This document shows positions 25,521 through 35,710 of a DNA stretch of 45,921 bases, piece by piece (positions within the stretch are counted from its first letter, which is position 1; each line of letters starts with the position of its first letter). The position numbers and the translations under genes are program-made. The stretch covers positions 20,530-66,450 of the forward strand of contig JAGWAZ010000009.1 of assembly GCA_021296135.1 (NCBI GenBank), given 5' to 3'. Under the pieces are notes generated by a model. It had not been told where the DNA came from, did no database searches, and saw only the letters and a program-made list of their open reading frames with translations. The stretch is from Chlorobiota bacterium (GTDB lineage: Bacteria; Bacteroidota; Ignavibacteria; OLB7).

Positions 25521-26097
25521 TCAAGCCCCATCTCCTTCTGGAATGATCTCTGCAAGGTCGATTTTCAGTCCTTTGATCACATAAGAAAGTATTTCCCCCT
25601 TCTCCGAAACAACCTGTGCAAGCTCATATCTCTTTTCTTTAAGAGCGAGGATCTCAACGGATTTGTTTTCCGGATCGACAAGCCAGTATTCCTGAACGCC
25701 ATGCTGCTCATATAAACCTTTCTTCTCATAGCGATCTTGTTCAACTGAACCGGGAGAGATAATCTCGACAATAAGATCGGGTGGACCGACAATGGCATGA
25801 GGTTCGATAATCTCTCGACGCTCCATCGCAACAAAGAGAATATCAGGTTGAAGGGTAGAGTGATTGTCAAGAATAACGTCTGTCGGAGCAGCAAGAACAG
25901 TTCCGAGTTTCTTCTTTTTCACATAGGAGGCAATTAGGTAGGTGTAGGTTGCCCGATGTGTTCTGGTGTTTGATTTTGGGTGCAGGGGCCATAATCAGTC
26001 TTCCGTGGATGAGTTCATAACGCAGACCATCGTCGATAGCGGTATAGTCGGCGTAGGTTAGAGGTCGTTTGTCGAGTAACTGGGTCGTTGCCATCAT
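25521..26097 (-). pseudogene. Uma2 family restriction-endonuclease-fold protein, frameshifted
   Basis: Two adjacent frames together make one Uma2/DUF820 protein. The upstream part from ATG 26097 (MMATTQLLDKRPLTYADYTA, ELIHGRLIMAPAPKIKHQNT) runs into the wrong frame near 25936-25950. The rest continues in another frame as LIASYVKKKKLGTVLAAPTD, LQPDILFVA and PPDLIVEIISPGSVEQDRYE to the usual C-terminus. Restoring two bases, or removing one, in the TACCTACACCTA-type stretch joins them. The PD-(D/E)xK residues (Asp in QPD, Glu in VEIIS) are kept. Uma2 proteins are abundant putative nucleases of unclear biological role. The break may be real decay or a sequencing error. Confidence 0.8.
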
Positions 26098-26273
26098 TAT
26101 CGGATTCAGATATTCATGGTACACGAGAAAAGAACGGTTTGAAAAGAAAGTTCATGCAACAAAAGTAATGTAAGTAAAACCGCATTCACATATAGAAGAC
26201 GTTCTACCGCCACGCTCGATACAGCAGAATCAAAGAGGCGGTGAGAGGATATCGGGCAGGATTTATGATCTTA

Positions 26274-28115
<1,842 letters not shown>

Positions 28116-28167
28116 TCAACGGTGAGACCGTCTGCGGGAGTGCAATATAGGAAACACAGATAAACTC

Positions 28168-28224
28168 ATCTGTGTTCCTGATCTGCGTTCAATCTGTGTT
28201 CCTGATCTGCGTTCAATCTGTGTT
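28168..28224 (+). repeat. 24-bp tandem repeat, about 2.4 copies
   Basis: ATCTGTGTTCCTGATCTGCGTTCA occurs at 28168-28191 and 28192-28215 without change, then a partial copy continues to 28224, reaching the last base of the 2TM protein stop region. ATCTGTGTT/ATCTGCGTT-type sequences are a common intergenic motif in many bacterial genomes. Function is unknown. Confidence 0.9.
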
Positions 28225-28789
28225 ACCCGATTTTAATCCGCCGATCCCCCTTCTCAATCACAATCTTGCCTCTCTTATTCTCTACGGATAACTGTTTGCG
28301 GAGACTGTTTGCAAGACTATGCCAGCTCTCTTTTCGTTCGCGTTTCCGGCGTTCTTTCTGTTCTTTTTTCAGTAATCTGTGCGCACCACGCTCGACATCC
28401 TTCTCTTTCGGATAGAAGGCTTCGGCTGCGTCGAATGCAAGACCAATACCCCAACCAAAAAGAGGCCAGAAGAACCAGGTTCCACCCGAGGTGACCAGGT
28501 CAATTGCGAACAAAACGGCGTTGACAATGAGGTAGCTGCGAAAATGCTCAAAGAATTTTTCTTTTCGGCGTTTTTTCCACCGTTCACAAGCATCCTGAAG
28601 AGCATAAGTCTCCTCATATTCAATAATTGCCTCTTCGAGAGCTTTCTGGTCAATGTCAAGCTCGTGTGCTGTCTCCAACAACTCATTGTATGTAATGCTT
28701 GTAGGATCGCCCCCACCATTGCGTTGCAGCGCCCGTTCCAGAATTGCTCGGACTTGTTCGGGAGAGTAGTGAGCTTGTTCGTCGGCCAT
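28223..28789 (-). CDS. 2TM domain-containing protein
   Basis: The protein has 188 residues. An N-terminal acidic helical region (about 1-70) contains a segment like a SHOCT or UBA-type helix pair (YSPEQVRAILERALQ, ALEEAIIEYEE). It is followed by the 2TM domain (PF13239): a basic RWKKRRKEKFFEHFRSYLIV lead-in, two membrane helices (about 84-122) with WFFWPLFGWGIGLAFDA between and within them, and a strongly basic cytoplasmic tail. 2TM domains occur in sensors and small membrane proteins of Bacteroidota. It is upstream of pyrG on the same strand. A specific role cannot be assigned. Confidence 0.82.
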   Translation of the reverse strand: MADEQAHYSPEQVRAILERALQRNGGGDPTSITYNELLETAHELDIDQKALEEAIIEYEETYALQDACERWKKRRKEKFFEHFRSYLIVNAVLFAIDLVTSGGTWFFWPLFGWGIGLAFDAAEAFYPKEKDVERGAHRLLKKEQKERRKRERKESWHSLANSLRKQLSVENKRGKIVIEKGDRRIKIG

Positions 28790-28927
28790 GGTAGTGCAGT
28801 TCAGAAAAATGAATCGGTGGTTGGAATGCTTTAACGATCAAATATAGAGACATATTTCATCGAAGGCGAAGATTTACTGAGGAAATTTCCATTTCCTTTC
28901 CCCTACGTCCTCGTTATCTGTAATGAT

Positions 28928-29104
28928 CTAATTGTTTTCTGTGGGGTTTTCAGGATACAACCGGAACAACGAATCCTGTAACTCCTCTCTACCGGCTCGA
29001 TGTCTCCTTAAAAGATAACGTGCTCTCCGAAAATCTTGATATTCATGATTCGCAATCTTCTTTGCCATCACTGCGATTTTTCGTAAATTTCGAATGTTGT
29101 TCAT
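28928..29104 (-). CDS. Small basic hypothetical protein
   Basis: This is a 58-codon frame from ATG 29104, rich in Arg and Lys (RNLRKIAVMAKKIANHEYQD, RRARYLLRRHRAGREEL) and ending LYPENPTENN. Its composition looks protein-like and it fills the space between the 2TM gene and the divergent lipoprotein. No ribosome site is visible and I recognise no family. A longer frame from TTG 29116 is possible. It overlaps an improbable 5' extension of the opposite lipoprotein gene, and only one of the two can be real there. Confidence 0.3.
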   Translation of the reverse strand: MNNIRNLRKIAVMAKKIANHEYQDFRRARYLLRRHRAGREELQDSLFRLYPENPTENN

Positions 29105-29130
29105 CCGTGCGGCCAAACTCTTTGGTGACC

Positions 29131-30834
29131 GTGAAAAGAAACGTCTTCTACGCTTCCATCCAGATTCTTATTCTTGTTTCGGCGGCACTGCTGCTTGCCA
29201 GTTGTGCGAACCTACTCGATATGAAAGAGCGTCCGCTCTATGAATGCCCCGAGCCATTTATTCCATGTGTGCCAGGGAAATTTGACCAGGTTACGCTTGA
29301 CACCGGATCGAGCGGCTATGGTTACTATCTCGTTATCGATCGCGTTGATGGTCTCGCTACTGATCTCGATGAGTTTGGCGTAGCCTTTGCCACAAGTCTG
29401 GGTCAGCAAACAGACGGTATTGCTACTATACGGACAGGTTCACCAAGAGATGAACATGACGAGTTACATCGTGTTCGTTTCCGCTCAGTGACCGAAGCAC
29501 TTCCTCAAAGGCGGCTTGAAACACGTGATCTGCTTTCCTCGATAGGGACACCAACCTTTTTCCCGCGCTCTGATACAATGCTTATAAGTGGACAGTTACC
29601 GGGAACGGTAAAGGGCGACTATGATATTACCAAAGTGAAGGTGAATCAACAGGAGGGTCTGGATAACGTTGTTCGGAAGCCTGTCTCATCGCTCATTCGT
29701 TGGGATGCCCAACCTGCCTTTACACCTGACGGTACCGCGATGTATTTTGCCAGTGGTCGACGTGACCCAATGGGAGGCACAGGAACGGACATTTATGTCT
29801 CGCGTTTGGGGGCCGACGGTAATTGGTCAGAACCTGAACATCTTGGTCCGGCTGTTAACACACCATGTGATGAGCTGTCTCCCTTTGTCAGTAGCAATGG
29901 AAAGTGGCTCTACTTCTCTTCGTCTGGTCATGAAACGGTTGGCGGCTACGATCTTTTCCGTTCTCGTCTTTCTGGTGGGCAACCGGGTCAAGCTGAGAAT
30001 CTTGGCAGACCGATCAATACTCCGTCAGACGAGCTTTTCCCCTCATCGCCTTCAGGAGCTGTTCCTGACACGTTGCTTTACTACAGTTCTAATCAGAAGG
30101 GGTCGAACGGTTTTGATCTCTATGTCCTGCATCGCAGGTTCAGAGGACGCCCAGGAGAGGTAGCAATAACTGAGCAAGCCGACTCTATAAGGCTGACTGG
30201 AACAGTACGCACCGACGATGGTACTCCTGTTGACAGTGCGATAGTAACGCTTGACGAACGGGATCCACCACGCAGAATCGATTCAACGGAAAGTGATAAT
30301 ACGGGAGAGTATGAGTTCGAGATTGAGAAGGGAAAGAAATATGACATTACTGCAAGTAAAGAGGGGAATCTCTACGGTACGGAGACGGTAGAAGTACCAG
30401 TTTACAACAACAGGGATGAGATCAAGCGCGATATCGTCTTTCTTGATACGATTCTCTTTCGCGTCAACTTTCCTTTCAACAATGCAAGCAATCCATACGA
30501 ATACACGCTCGACGATCGGGGTTTGCCAACCGATCGACGCTGGAGCGACGTGATTGCCCAGGCAGCCGATGTGTTACGTCGTATCGATCCTGCATCAGGA
30601 ACCCGGATTGAACTGGTTGGACATACCGATCCAATCGGCTCTGATGCATACAACATCGATCTTGGCCGTCGCCGAGCAGAGTTTATCAAGCGCGAGTTGA
30701 TTCGTCGTGGTGTTAGTCCGAATCTTCTGATTGTCAGAACCGAAGGGGAACGGCGTCTGTTGCCAATGTATCCAAACGAACCGGATGAACTCTATCGTTC
30801 GCGACTGCGTAGGGTGGGGTTGTTCAGGAAGTAG
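29131..30834 (+). CDS. PorE-like lipoprotein with PD40, carboxypeptidase-regulatory and OmpA domains
   Basis: A 567-residue lipoprotein. The N-terminus from GTG 29131 gives VKRNVF, a hydrophobic stretch and the lipobox LASC (Cys25); GTG 29125 is an alternative. It has PD40 beta-propeller repeats (PAFTPDGTAMYFAS, ELSPFVSSNGKWLYFSSSG, GFDLYVLHR), then a carboxypeptidase-regulatory-like beta sandwich (IRLTGTVRTDDGTPVDSAIV). It ends in an OmpA peptidoglycan-binding domain (IELVGHTDPIGSDAYNIDLG followed by RRRAEFIKREL). The PD40-CRD-OmpA order matches PorE, the T9SS protein that ties the system to peptidoglycan, but the TPR region of PorE is absent. With sprA in the same window this is a sensible candidate. 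Other OmpA-PD40 lipoproteins with unrelated roles exist. Confidence 0.82.
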   Translation: MKRNVFYASIQILILVSAALLLASCANLLDMKERPLYECPEPFIPCVPGKFDQVTLDTGSSGYGYYLVIDRVDGLATDLDEFGVAFATSLGQQTDGIATIRTGSPRDEHDELHRVRFRSVTEALPQRRLETRDLLSSIGTPTFFPRSDTMLISGQLPGTVKGDYDITKVKVNQQEGLDNVVRKPVSSLIRWDAQPAFTPDGTAMYFASGRRDPMGGTGTDIYVSRLGADGNWSEPEHLGPAVNTPCDELSPFVSSNGKWLYFSSSGHETVGGYDLFRSRLSGGQPGQAENLGRPINTPSDELFPSSPSGAVPDTLLYYSSNQKGSNGFDLYVLHRRFRGRPGEVAITEQADSIRLTGTVRTDDGTPVDSAIVTLDERDPPRRIDSTESDNTGEYEFEIEKGKKYDITASKEGNLYGTETVEVPVYNNRDEIKRDIVFLDTILFRVNFPFNNASNPYEYTLDDRGLPTDRRWSDVIAQAADVLRRIDPASGTRIELVGHTDPIGSDAYNIDLGRRRAEFIKRELIRRGVSPNLLIVRTEGERRLLPMYPNEPDELYRSRLRRVGLFRK

Positions 30835-30988
30835 TCAATTAATTGTGCAAAGCAAAAAAGGCGGAGTTTTGAGAGGCGGATAGATCTCTTTTAAATTTTT
30901 CGGTTTTCGTTGAAAAAGGTCAATTAAAACAGGTGGGGTGCTGCGAGGGGGATAATGAGGAGTCTCTTTTTTTGAATCTTGAATTTTT

Positions 30989-32368
30989 ATGAAGTGCTAT
31001 ATACATCTGTTGATTCTTCTTCCCGGTCTTCTATACATCTCATCATTATTGACGGGATGTTATACGATCACACGAACCGAAGAAGACCTCTACACGATTA
31101 CGCAAAGCGATACCACGATTCGCGAAGAGGTGAACAATCCTCCTGGTGATCGAGACAATGGAACGATCTATCCCTCACCACGAACCGTTAAGATTGTCCG
31201 AGAGTACGTTCAGCGAGACTCCACTGTTGAGCGCCACTATCCGGCCTTCCTGCGGTTCGGTGGCATAGAGACTGCCAGCTTCCTGTCATCCGGTTCGGGC
31301 GATGGTGGTGGCAATGGATTGTTTGGCCTCTATGGGTTGTTGAACAGTAAGCGGACAACTGCCACGAAACTCTACACGGCAAACATGTATCGCTTTACGC
31401 CCTATGAGATTCGTCTCCGTTGGTTCAATGATTCACCAAACTGGACGATCGGTACGGCCGCCATTGAGTTGTTCGTCCGGCAGAATGATCCAAGTGCGGA
31501 GTGGGATGCCGATGAAAGTTTGATCGGCATTACCCCGATCTATGTCCGCAAACGATATTTCCTTCGGGAAGATCCGCCCTATATCATGATTGTCCCCTTC
31601 TTCGGTTTTTCGGGACCGTGGGGACCATCATACTATGTTAACGGGGGCGCAACGTTCGATGTCGGTTCATATGGTGGACTGAATTTCCGGGCTTATGCTG
31701 GCTATATCGCTGGAACTTCATCCCTTCTTTCGAATGAATCAAACAGCGGAGTTACGTTCCCGTATTTCGGGGTAGGTGTTTCAGCACTTGATTTTGTGAA
31801 CAAAACCGAAGAACTGTTCATTGAATGGAAAGATCATGACCATAATGCTCTGGAAGTAAGTGGGCTGAACGTCGATATTGTTCGGGCGTTCTCCGATGCG
31901 TCTGATCCGCCACTTACCGGTTTGATCCTCCGCTTTGCCTCAGCTTCGATTCCAGTTCCGATAGGGGATCGACGCTGGTTTGTGAGCACATCCATGTTTA
32001 ATCTCATGGCACTGAACAGCACAGACATTGCCTTTGGTTTTCTCCCGTTGCGTACCGGGTATCGATTGAATCTGGTTGCCGATGAATTGAACCTGGAGCC
32101 TTTTGGCGAGCTTACCTACTTCCCCTCAACTGCGTGGCACTTCGGGTTGCGGACTATGTTGAAGTTGCCTGAGATTGAACAGATTGGGTTTGATTTTCCA
32201 ATGACGTTCAACTTAGTAGCCGGTCTTCTCAGCGGTTCAACCAATATCGACGTGTTGAGCAGCTTCGAAGATCTTCAGGCTCCGAACGATTTCACGACAC
32301 CATATATCGGCTTTGGGATTGGAATAGGTGATGATCTCTTTACACCCGAGGAGGTGATGCGACGATGA
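30989..32368 (+). CDS. Hypothetical lipoprotein
   Basis: The protein has 459 residues. The N-terminus MKCYIHLLILLPGLLYISSL ends in the lipobox LTGC (Cys at about 24), so it is predicted to be lipid-anchored. The rest is rich in Gly, Tyr, Phe and Trp with alternating polar/hydrophobic strands (FGFSGPWGPSYYVNGGATFD, GLNFRAYAGYIAG, WHFGLRTMLKLP), as in outer-membrane beta-structures. I recognise no family. No ribosome site is seen; an A/T-rich leader precedes the ATG, as is common in Bacteroidota. It overlaps the next gene by four bases (ATGA), so the two are translationally coupled and probably act together. Confidence 0.8.
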   Translation: MKCYIHLLILLPGLLYISSLLTGCYTITRTEEDLYTITQSDTTIREEVNNPPGDRDNGTIYPSPRTVKIVREYVQRDSTVERHYPAFLRFGGIETASFLSSGSGDGGGNGLFGLYGLLNSKRTTATKLYTANMYRFTPYEIRLRWFNDSPNWTIGTAAIELFVRQNDPSAEWDADESLIGITPIYVRKRYFLREDPPYIMIVPFFGFSGPWGPSYYVNGGATFDVGSYGGLNFRAYAGYIAGTSSLLSNESNSGVTFPYFGVGVSALDFVNKTEELFIEWKDHDHNALEVSGLNVDIVRAFSDASDPPLTGLILRFASASIPVPIGDRRWFVSTSMFNLMALNSTDIAFGFLPLRTGYRLNLVADELNLEPFGELTYFPSTAWHFGLRTMLKLPEIEQIGFDFPMTFNLVAGLLSGSTNIDVLSSFEDLQAPNDFTTPYIGFGIGIGDDLFTPEEVMRR

Positions 32369-32958
32369 AGCATATCCTGTCTGTTCTCTTTCTGCTCTTC
32401 ACTGCTGCTCTGATGGTCGGTTGCGATTATGAACGCTATCAACTTGTTGTTGGTGACTATACTCTTGAAGGAATTGCTATCTCTGACTGGCGTGATGTAA
32501 GCAGGGCTGGCAGCTTTATCAGGATAAAGCCGGGGGGTCGTTTTGCTGTTCGTGTTGATTATCAAACACAGTATCTAACACAGTTTGATAATCAAACACA
32601 GTATCTGGCACAGTTTGATATGGCTGTTCTGTCAGGCACCGGCGCTAACTTCTATACTCGCGTTGTAACGCATCAGTTCGAGCCGACCGACGGAATTGCC
32701 TTTCACTATGCGATTGATGGCTGTAGCGTCAGAACTGAAGATGGAAGGAGAATACCACTTGAGTTCAATGCCGATACGGAAGAGGAGACAATCAAAATAC
32801 TAAGCAAAGCAGACCAGGTGGAGTTTTCTGTTGGTTGTGACAAACTCTATGAAGGATTAAGCAGTCTCGAAGGAACGGAATACATTATCATCGAGGCGCT
32901 GCCTGATTCGGAGCTTGAGATACGAGCGATTAATTACTTTGATATTGATGAGTTGTAG
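32365..32958 (+). CDS. Hypothetical lipoprotein with a duplicated segment
   Basis: The protein has 197 residues. The signal MKHILSVLFLLFTAALMVGC has the lipobox MVGC (Cys20). The mature part is a predicted beta-rich domain of unknown family. A 30-bp tandem duplication (32557-32616) encodes two near-identical decapeptides, DYQTQYLTQF and DNQTQYLAQF. Because 30 is a multiple of three the frame is kept. The start codon overlaps the stop of the upstream lipoprotein gene. The short mature domain and acidic C-terminus (YFDIDEL) give no functional clue. Confidence 0.8.
   Translation: MKHILSVLFLLFTAALMVGCDYERYQLVVGDYTLEGIAISDWRDVSRAGSFIRIKPGGRFAVRVDYQTQYLTQFDNQTQYLAQFDMAVLSGTGANFYTRVVTHQFEPTDGIAFHYAIDGCSVRTEDGRRIPLEFNADTEEETIKILSKADQVEFSVGCDKLYEGLSSLEGTEYIIIEALPDSELEIRAINYFDIDEL
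32557..32616 (+). repeat. 30-bp in-frame tandem duplication
   Basis: Two 30-base units (32557-32586 and 32587-32616) differ at only a few positions (GATTAT/GATAAT start, CTAACA/CTGGCA). They encode DYQTQYLTQF followed by DNQTQYLAQF in the lipoprotein. Confidence 0.92.
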
Positions 32959-32985
32959 AAGGGACTAACAGTTTGAGAATTTTCT

Positions 32986-33539
32986 CTATTGTACTCGATA
33001 CTTGAACACCTCATCGCGTGCCACAACAAAAATCTCATCATAGTCGTTGATAGCAATCCCTGATGCAGACCCCTCGGCATCGAAAAGTCCCAGATATCGA
33101 CCATTCTTATCAAATGTCTACACACCTTTGATATCACAGACGAAGACACGGCCAGTTCCATCCACAGCAACTGCATCAGGTGCACGAAACTTCGTCTGAT
33201 TGCTCTTCGTGTCAAGGCCGTGATTCCAGAGTGCTGTGGCGATATCTACAAGTGCGGAGGGAAAGTTTGGTGAGAGCGCGACTGCCTGTTCAAGCTCATG
33301 AGTAGCACGCTCCCAGTTGCCGTATTGGAGAAAGCCTCGACCCGACCACGATTGAGATGATCCTGAAAACTCTTGCGGGCATACTGAAGATCTTCTCGCG
33401 AAAGGCCCGCTTCAAGCGCAATGCGTTCGAGTTCATCTTCGCGTAGCTCCTCCCCTTCACGTTCGCGGCGGAGGGCGAGGATCTTTGTTATATAGTCTTG
33501 TAGCAGACGATAGTTGGTCGACCTGACATCCTCATGCAT
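32986..33539 (-). pseudogene. TPR plus NHL-repeat protein, frameshifted and with an in-frame stop
   Basis: From ATG 33539 the frame encodes an acidic helical start (MHEDVRSTNYRLLQDYITKI, DELERIALEAGLSREDLQYA). An exact 5-bp tandem duplication (GGTCG on minus, 33338-33347) then shifts it. Removing one copy continues the protein as RGFLQYGNWERATHELEQAV and ALSPNFPSALVDIATALWNH (a TPR helix pair), then NHL-type beta-propeller strands APDAVAVDGTGRVFVCDIKG. An in-frame TAG at 33118-33120 interrupts it where CAG is expected, followed by TFDKNGRYLGLFDAEGSASG and a terminal strand to TAG at 32986-32988. Two independent lesions make real decay likely. The intact protein was probably longer and secreted or periplasmic. 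Confidence 0.83.
33338..33347 (+). repeat. 5-bp tandem duplication causing the frameshift
   Basis: CGACC occurs twice in a row (33338-33342, 33343-33347). Removing one unit reconnects the two halves of the TPR region in one frame. Confidence 0.8.
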
Positions 33540-33727
33540 TTCTCAATAGGATATCAGCGAAGCAAAAAGAAATCTACAAAAGAAGAGACCTGTTCAAAAA
33601 GGAATTACACATCTGAAGATGGGAAGTTTTCATATACTTTATCGAGTTCGTATAGGCGTAGTACATCAATCTGTGGTTTCATCCTCTCGCATTCACTATC
33701 TTCTATCCCGCTTATTATGATTTGCTT

Positions 33728-35047
33728 ATGTCGATGGCTTATACACATCAGACGTCACGTCGTCGTCCGCCAAGTCGTTTCTTTCCGGTGGAGGCTGAAG
33801 AACTGCTCCGGGCTGGCGAGGTGGTAGGAGCTACGGAATTATGCAAGCAAGGCTTGGTTTATTTCCCGGAAAATATCTCCGGCTATGTAGTCCTGGCACA
33901 AGCATATCTCATGCTTGATCAACCGGTGCGTGCTCTCAACGTTCTTGAAAATGGATATCGCCGGACAAAAGCTGAAGGATTGCGTGCTTTGTGTGGTGAG
34001 ATCATTCAAGGCAATACCTCTGAGGAAGAGGTAAAGAGTGAAGATGAGCTTGAAGTTGAAGAGAGCAGAGACGAAGTGGAGAAGAGAGAGTTCGAGGCCG
34101 ATGAGATGCCAATAGAAGCAGAGGCTATCCAAACTCAACCTGAATTGTCGGTAGCCGATAGTGATCTGGCCGATACTGTAGGGGAGAAAGAATTTCTTGA
34201 TGCTCGGGCATCCGATGAACTGCGCGGAGAGACAGTTCCAAAAGAGGTTGTGCCTTCGGCAGATAGTGATGAGTCAGCGATCAAAGATGATGGTGTTGCT
34301 GATCTCGAACCGGACGATGCTTCTACAGAGGAAGAAGAACTGTCTCAGGTTGAAGAATCTGGTGAAGTTCCTCCGTCCGAAGATGGAGAAACTGGTGTTG
34401 GCTCTTCCAAAGAGAGCATTGGATTATCAATCCATTCAGGGACAAACATCTCACGTTTGCGTAGCAGTAATTTGCGATTGATTCCTGGGCTTGAGTTTGC
34501 ACCTCTTCGACGTGATGAGTCAAAGCTGAAGATTGCTCCTCTTGTCAATCCGCCTGTTGAGCTTGATCTTCCAACACCTGAACAGGAAGAGGTCAACAAG
34601 ACAAGTATTGCTGATGCTGAAGTAGCTTCAGAGACTAACGCAGAAGAGCTGAATAAAGGGATATCCGAGTCTATAGAGGTAGGTGCCGATAATTCCGAGG
34701 AAGAGATGACTCAGTTGGAGGAATTAGCGCGCCGGCTTGAGACTGCTCACATTCCTATTGTTGAGGGGAAGGAGGAGACCGAAACGCAAAGTCCAGCCTT
34801 TGAACCCTCTATTATCAGTGATACGTTTGCCGATATTCTTGCGCAGCAAGGAGCTTACGAGGAAGCAATCAAAGCCTATCAGGTCTTGGCTAAGGCGAAG
34901 CCTGAACAACGTAGGTACTATGAACACAAGATTGCTGAGCTGCGGTGGAAAATGACAAGTATCACCAACGACAGATCCGGCCACGCTGATGATAAATCAC
35001 ATGAAAAGGGGAAAGGGGAAGAAGGGAAGGAGAGGGGCGAAAGTTGA
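33728..35047 (+). CDS. TPR-containing protein with a long acidic linker
   Basis: The protein has about 439 residues from ATG 33728 (a second ATG lies at 33734). An N-terminal TPR-like helical region (about 10-95; FPVEAEELLRAGEVVGATEL, NISGYVVLAQAYLMLDQPVR) is followed by a roughly 220-residue low-complexity linker very rich in Glu, Asp and Ser. A C-terminal TPR pair (FADILAQQGAYEEAIKAYQV, EQRRYYEHKIAELRW) and a Lys/Glu tail complete it. No signal peptide is seen, so it is probably cytoplasmic. The two TPR patches at the ends of a flexible acidic rod suggest a scaffold. The family is not named. It is divergent from the TPR/NHL pseudogene. Confidence 0.82.
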   Translation: MSMAYTHQTSRRRPPSRFFPVEAEELLRAGEVVGATELCKQGLVYFPENISGYVVLAQAYLMLDQPVRALNVLENGYRRTKAEGLRALCGEIIQGNTSEEEVKSEDELEVEESRDEVEKREFEADEMPIEAEAIQTQPELSVADSDLADTVGEKEFLDARASDELRGETVPKEVVPSADSDESAIKDDGVADLEPDDASTEEEELSQVEESGEVPPSEDGETGVGSSKESIGLSIHSGTNISRLRSSNLRLIPGLEFAPLRRDESKLKIAPLVNPPVELDLPTPEQEEVNKTSIADAEVASETNAEELNKGISESIEVGADNSEEEMTQLEELARRLETAHIPIVEGKEETETQSPAFEPSIISDTFADILAQQGAYEEAIKAYQVLAKAKPEQRRYYEHKIAELRWKMTSITNDRSGHADDKSHEKGKGEEGKERGES

Positions 35048-35111
35048 GATTATCAAGCATTCAGAGAAGGAACCCTCTGCGGTACATCTCTCTTTCTTTT
35101 TCATTTTGTTG

Positions 35112-35248
35112 GCTAAGTTTAATAAAGATATGAGATAGATATGTATCTTTAGCGGCGTTATGAACTCCCAGTAATAAGCAAATTTCCGTAAAACCAACAC
35201 GAACGATACGAAACAAACAACAGAAATAACGAATCGACTCAGCCTGTC
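35112..35248 (+). repeat. Dispersed intergenic repeat, family C, copy 1
   Basis: This segment recurs at 45698-45833 in the same orientation. The last 63 bases (from CCGTAAAACC to CAGCCTGTC) are identical. The first half has small indels and substitutions (for example GCGGCGTTATG against GCCTTATG). Both copies run into the TTCGAC/GCTCAGG palindromic motif. No open reading frame or transposase accompanies it. Confidence 0.9.
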
Positions 35249-35491
35249 GAAGGGGAGAGATAGTGAAAAGTGAGAAATGAAAAGTCGGCAGAAGAAAACG
35301 GGCTTCTTTTTGACTTCCAACTTCTCACTTCTAAGTTCACGCAAAGTCGCAAAGAAACGCAAAGAAAAGTAGTTTTTTAGATCTCATACTCCTGCAATTT
35401 CAACTAAAAATGAGACATGACCTCTAACTTCCAACTTCTGACAGTTCATCCCTCTTCCTCTCTCCTTGTCTCCTCCTTCCCCCTAAGCCTT

Positions 35492-35516
35492 TCACCCTGA
35501 GCCTGTCGAAGGGTGA
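35492..35516 (+). repeat. Palindromic TTCGACAGGCTCAGG-type hairpin
   Basis: TCACCCT (35492-35498) and AGGGTGA (35510-35516) form a perfect seven-base stem around GAGCCTGTCGA. It is a short extragenic palindrome of a kind seen between genes in many bacteria. Related sequence lies at 1-13, 35240-35255 and 45834-45871. Confidence 0.75.
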
Positions 35517-35617
35517 CGCATTACTGCACAAGGAGCTTTGCCCGAATAGAACCATAGAGAGCTTTAGATCTTAATGTTTAAGGGACGACTAAATAATATG
35601 CTGTTTAGAACATAGCC
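35514..35617 (+). repeat. Dispersed intergenic repeat, family A, copy 2
   Basis: Same-orientation copy of 14-115, from TGACGCATTACTGC to GAACATAGCC, with about one change per six or seven bases. Here it is fully intergenic and is directly preceded by the palindromic hairpin. Confidence 0.75.
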
Positions 35618-35656
35618 ATTTTGTTTTGAGTTGCTCAGAATCAGCAAAGTTATACT

Positions 35657-35708
35657 CTTGCCCTGACTACGTTGTTTCCTTAGAGGTAACAATTTTCTTA
35701 AGGGCAAG
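35657..35708 (+). other. Nested inverted repeats, possible structured RNA
   Basis: CTTGCCCT (35657-35664) and AGGGCAAG (35701-35708) form a perfect outer stem. Inside it TTGTTTCCT (35672-35680) and AGGTAACAA (35684-35692) form a nine-base stem with one mismatch and a TAG loop. It sits immediately upstream of the bidirectional terminator. It could be a small RNA or a cruciform; neither is shown. Confidence 0.45.
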
Positions 35709-35710
35709 CA

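Noticed and set aside
26206-26242. ACCGCC / GGCGGT inverted repeat downstream of pyrG
   Set aside because: The stem has only six pairs, the loop is 25 bases and no U-tract follows, so I do not call a terminator.
34997-35362. 121-residue minus-strand reading frame
   Set aside because: It overlaps the 3' end of the TPR gene and is read mostly from repeat C and low-complexity sequence. The composition (Phe/Leu/Ser runs) is not protein-like.
35112-35617. Possible CRISPR-like or transposon array
   Set aside because: The repeats are of different types, not regularly spaced, and no cas gene, transposase or target duplication is visible.
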